From Hyphomicrobiaceae bacterium (GTDB lineage Bacteria; Pseudomonadota; Alphaproteobacteria; Rhizobiales; Hyphomicrobiaceae): a stretch of 5,792 bases of DNA. The stretch lies in NCBI GenBank assembly GCA_021775715.1, contig JAJFHI010000061.1, forward strand, positions 1-5,792, read 5' to 3'. The translations under genes and the position numbers were made by a program. The notes beneath the pieces are model-generated. The model saw only the letters and a program-made list of their open reading frames with translations. It had not been told where the DNA came from and ran no database searches. Shown piece by piece: positions 5,748 to 5,792 of the stretch. How positions within the stretch are numbered: position 1 is the first letter of the stretch; each line of letters starts with the position of its first letter.

Positions 5748-5792
5748 ATGGCGGACACAAATCTAATACGGAATCGGATCGACACCGGCCCG
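5748..5792 (+). CDS. Possible start of a further gene, truncated by the window edge
   Basis: An ATG at 5748 opens a frame with no stop through the last base, encoding MADTNLIRNRIDTGP (15 codons). AAAGG at 5737-5741 lies 6 nt upstream, a well-placed ribosome site. Fifteen codons are too few to recognise a family or to exclude chance, so no function is proposed. Confidence 0.4.
   Translation, partial: MADTNLIRNRIDTGP

Noticed and set aside
1..5792. CRISPR array, tRNA/rRNA genes, insertion sequence or phage features
   Set aside because: No regularly spaced repeats, no cloverleaf-like or rRNA sequence, and no transposase or integrase-like frame seen on either strand.

Overview
The window holds a compact manganese-import locus from a Gram-negative bacterium, most likely an alphaproteobacterium. 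That assignment is an inference. It rests on the SitABCD/MntR protein types, a lipoprotein signal on the binding protein, an outer-membrane beta-barrel relic and moderately GC-rich coding sequence. I cannot name a genus.

Layout, left to right: (1) positions 2-439 (+) are the C-terminal third or so of an FAD-dependent phytoene-desaturase/PYROXD2-like oxidoreductase that begins outside the window. (2) A 250-base spacer carries short TGCA/GTGTGC repeats and a small stem-loop. (3) Positions 690-1112 (+) encode ArfB, a 140-residue GGQ-motif ribosome-rescue hydrolase. (4) A four-gene ABC transporter operon lies on the minus strand and is transcribed from right to left as sitA-sitB-sitC-sitD (4792 down to 1136), with every junction overlapping by exactly 4 nt. 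It converges on arfB with only 23 nt between the stop codons. (5) A 73-nt divergent control region follows, and then mntR (+, 4866-5300), a DtxR-family manganese sensor. (6) The right-hand 490 bases contain no intact gene. They hold a roughly 65-codon relic of the C-terminal end of an autotransporter-like beta-barrel (minus strand, 5636-5442) cut off by an in-frame TAG, and at the very edge a possible new gene start (5748, +).

How it fits together: SitA is a lipoprotein that should capture Mn(II) (possibly Fe(II)) in the periplasm, SitC and SitD form the membrane channel, and SitB supplies ATP hydrolysis. The SitA ligand set, read by family alignment, is His76/His141/Glu207/Asp282, which is the Mn/Fe type and not the three-His Zn type. 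MntR keeps all six manganese-sensing residues of its family. Between sitA and mntR I see two promoter-like sequences, each with a 17-nt spacer. They overlap on opposite strands, and overlapping inverted repeats cover both -10 elements. This suggests that Mn-loaded MntR represses sitABCD and also its own gene.

I found no clearly novel system. The items most worth checking are the architecture of the shared operator, the decayed beta-barrel end, and the repeat-rich leader of arfB.
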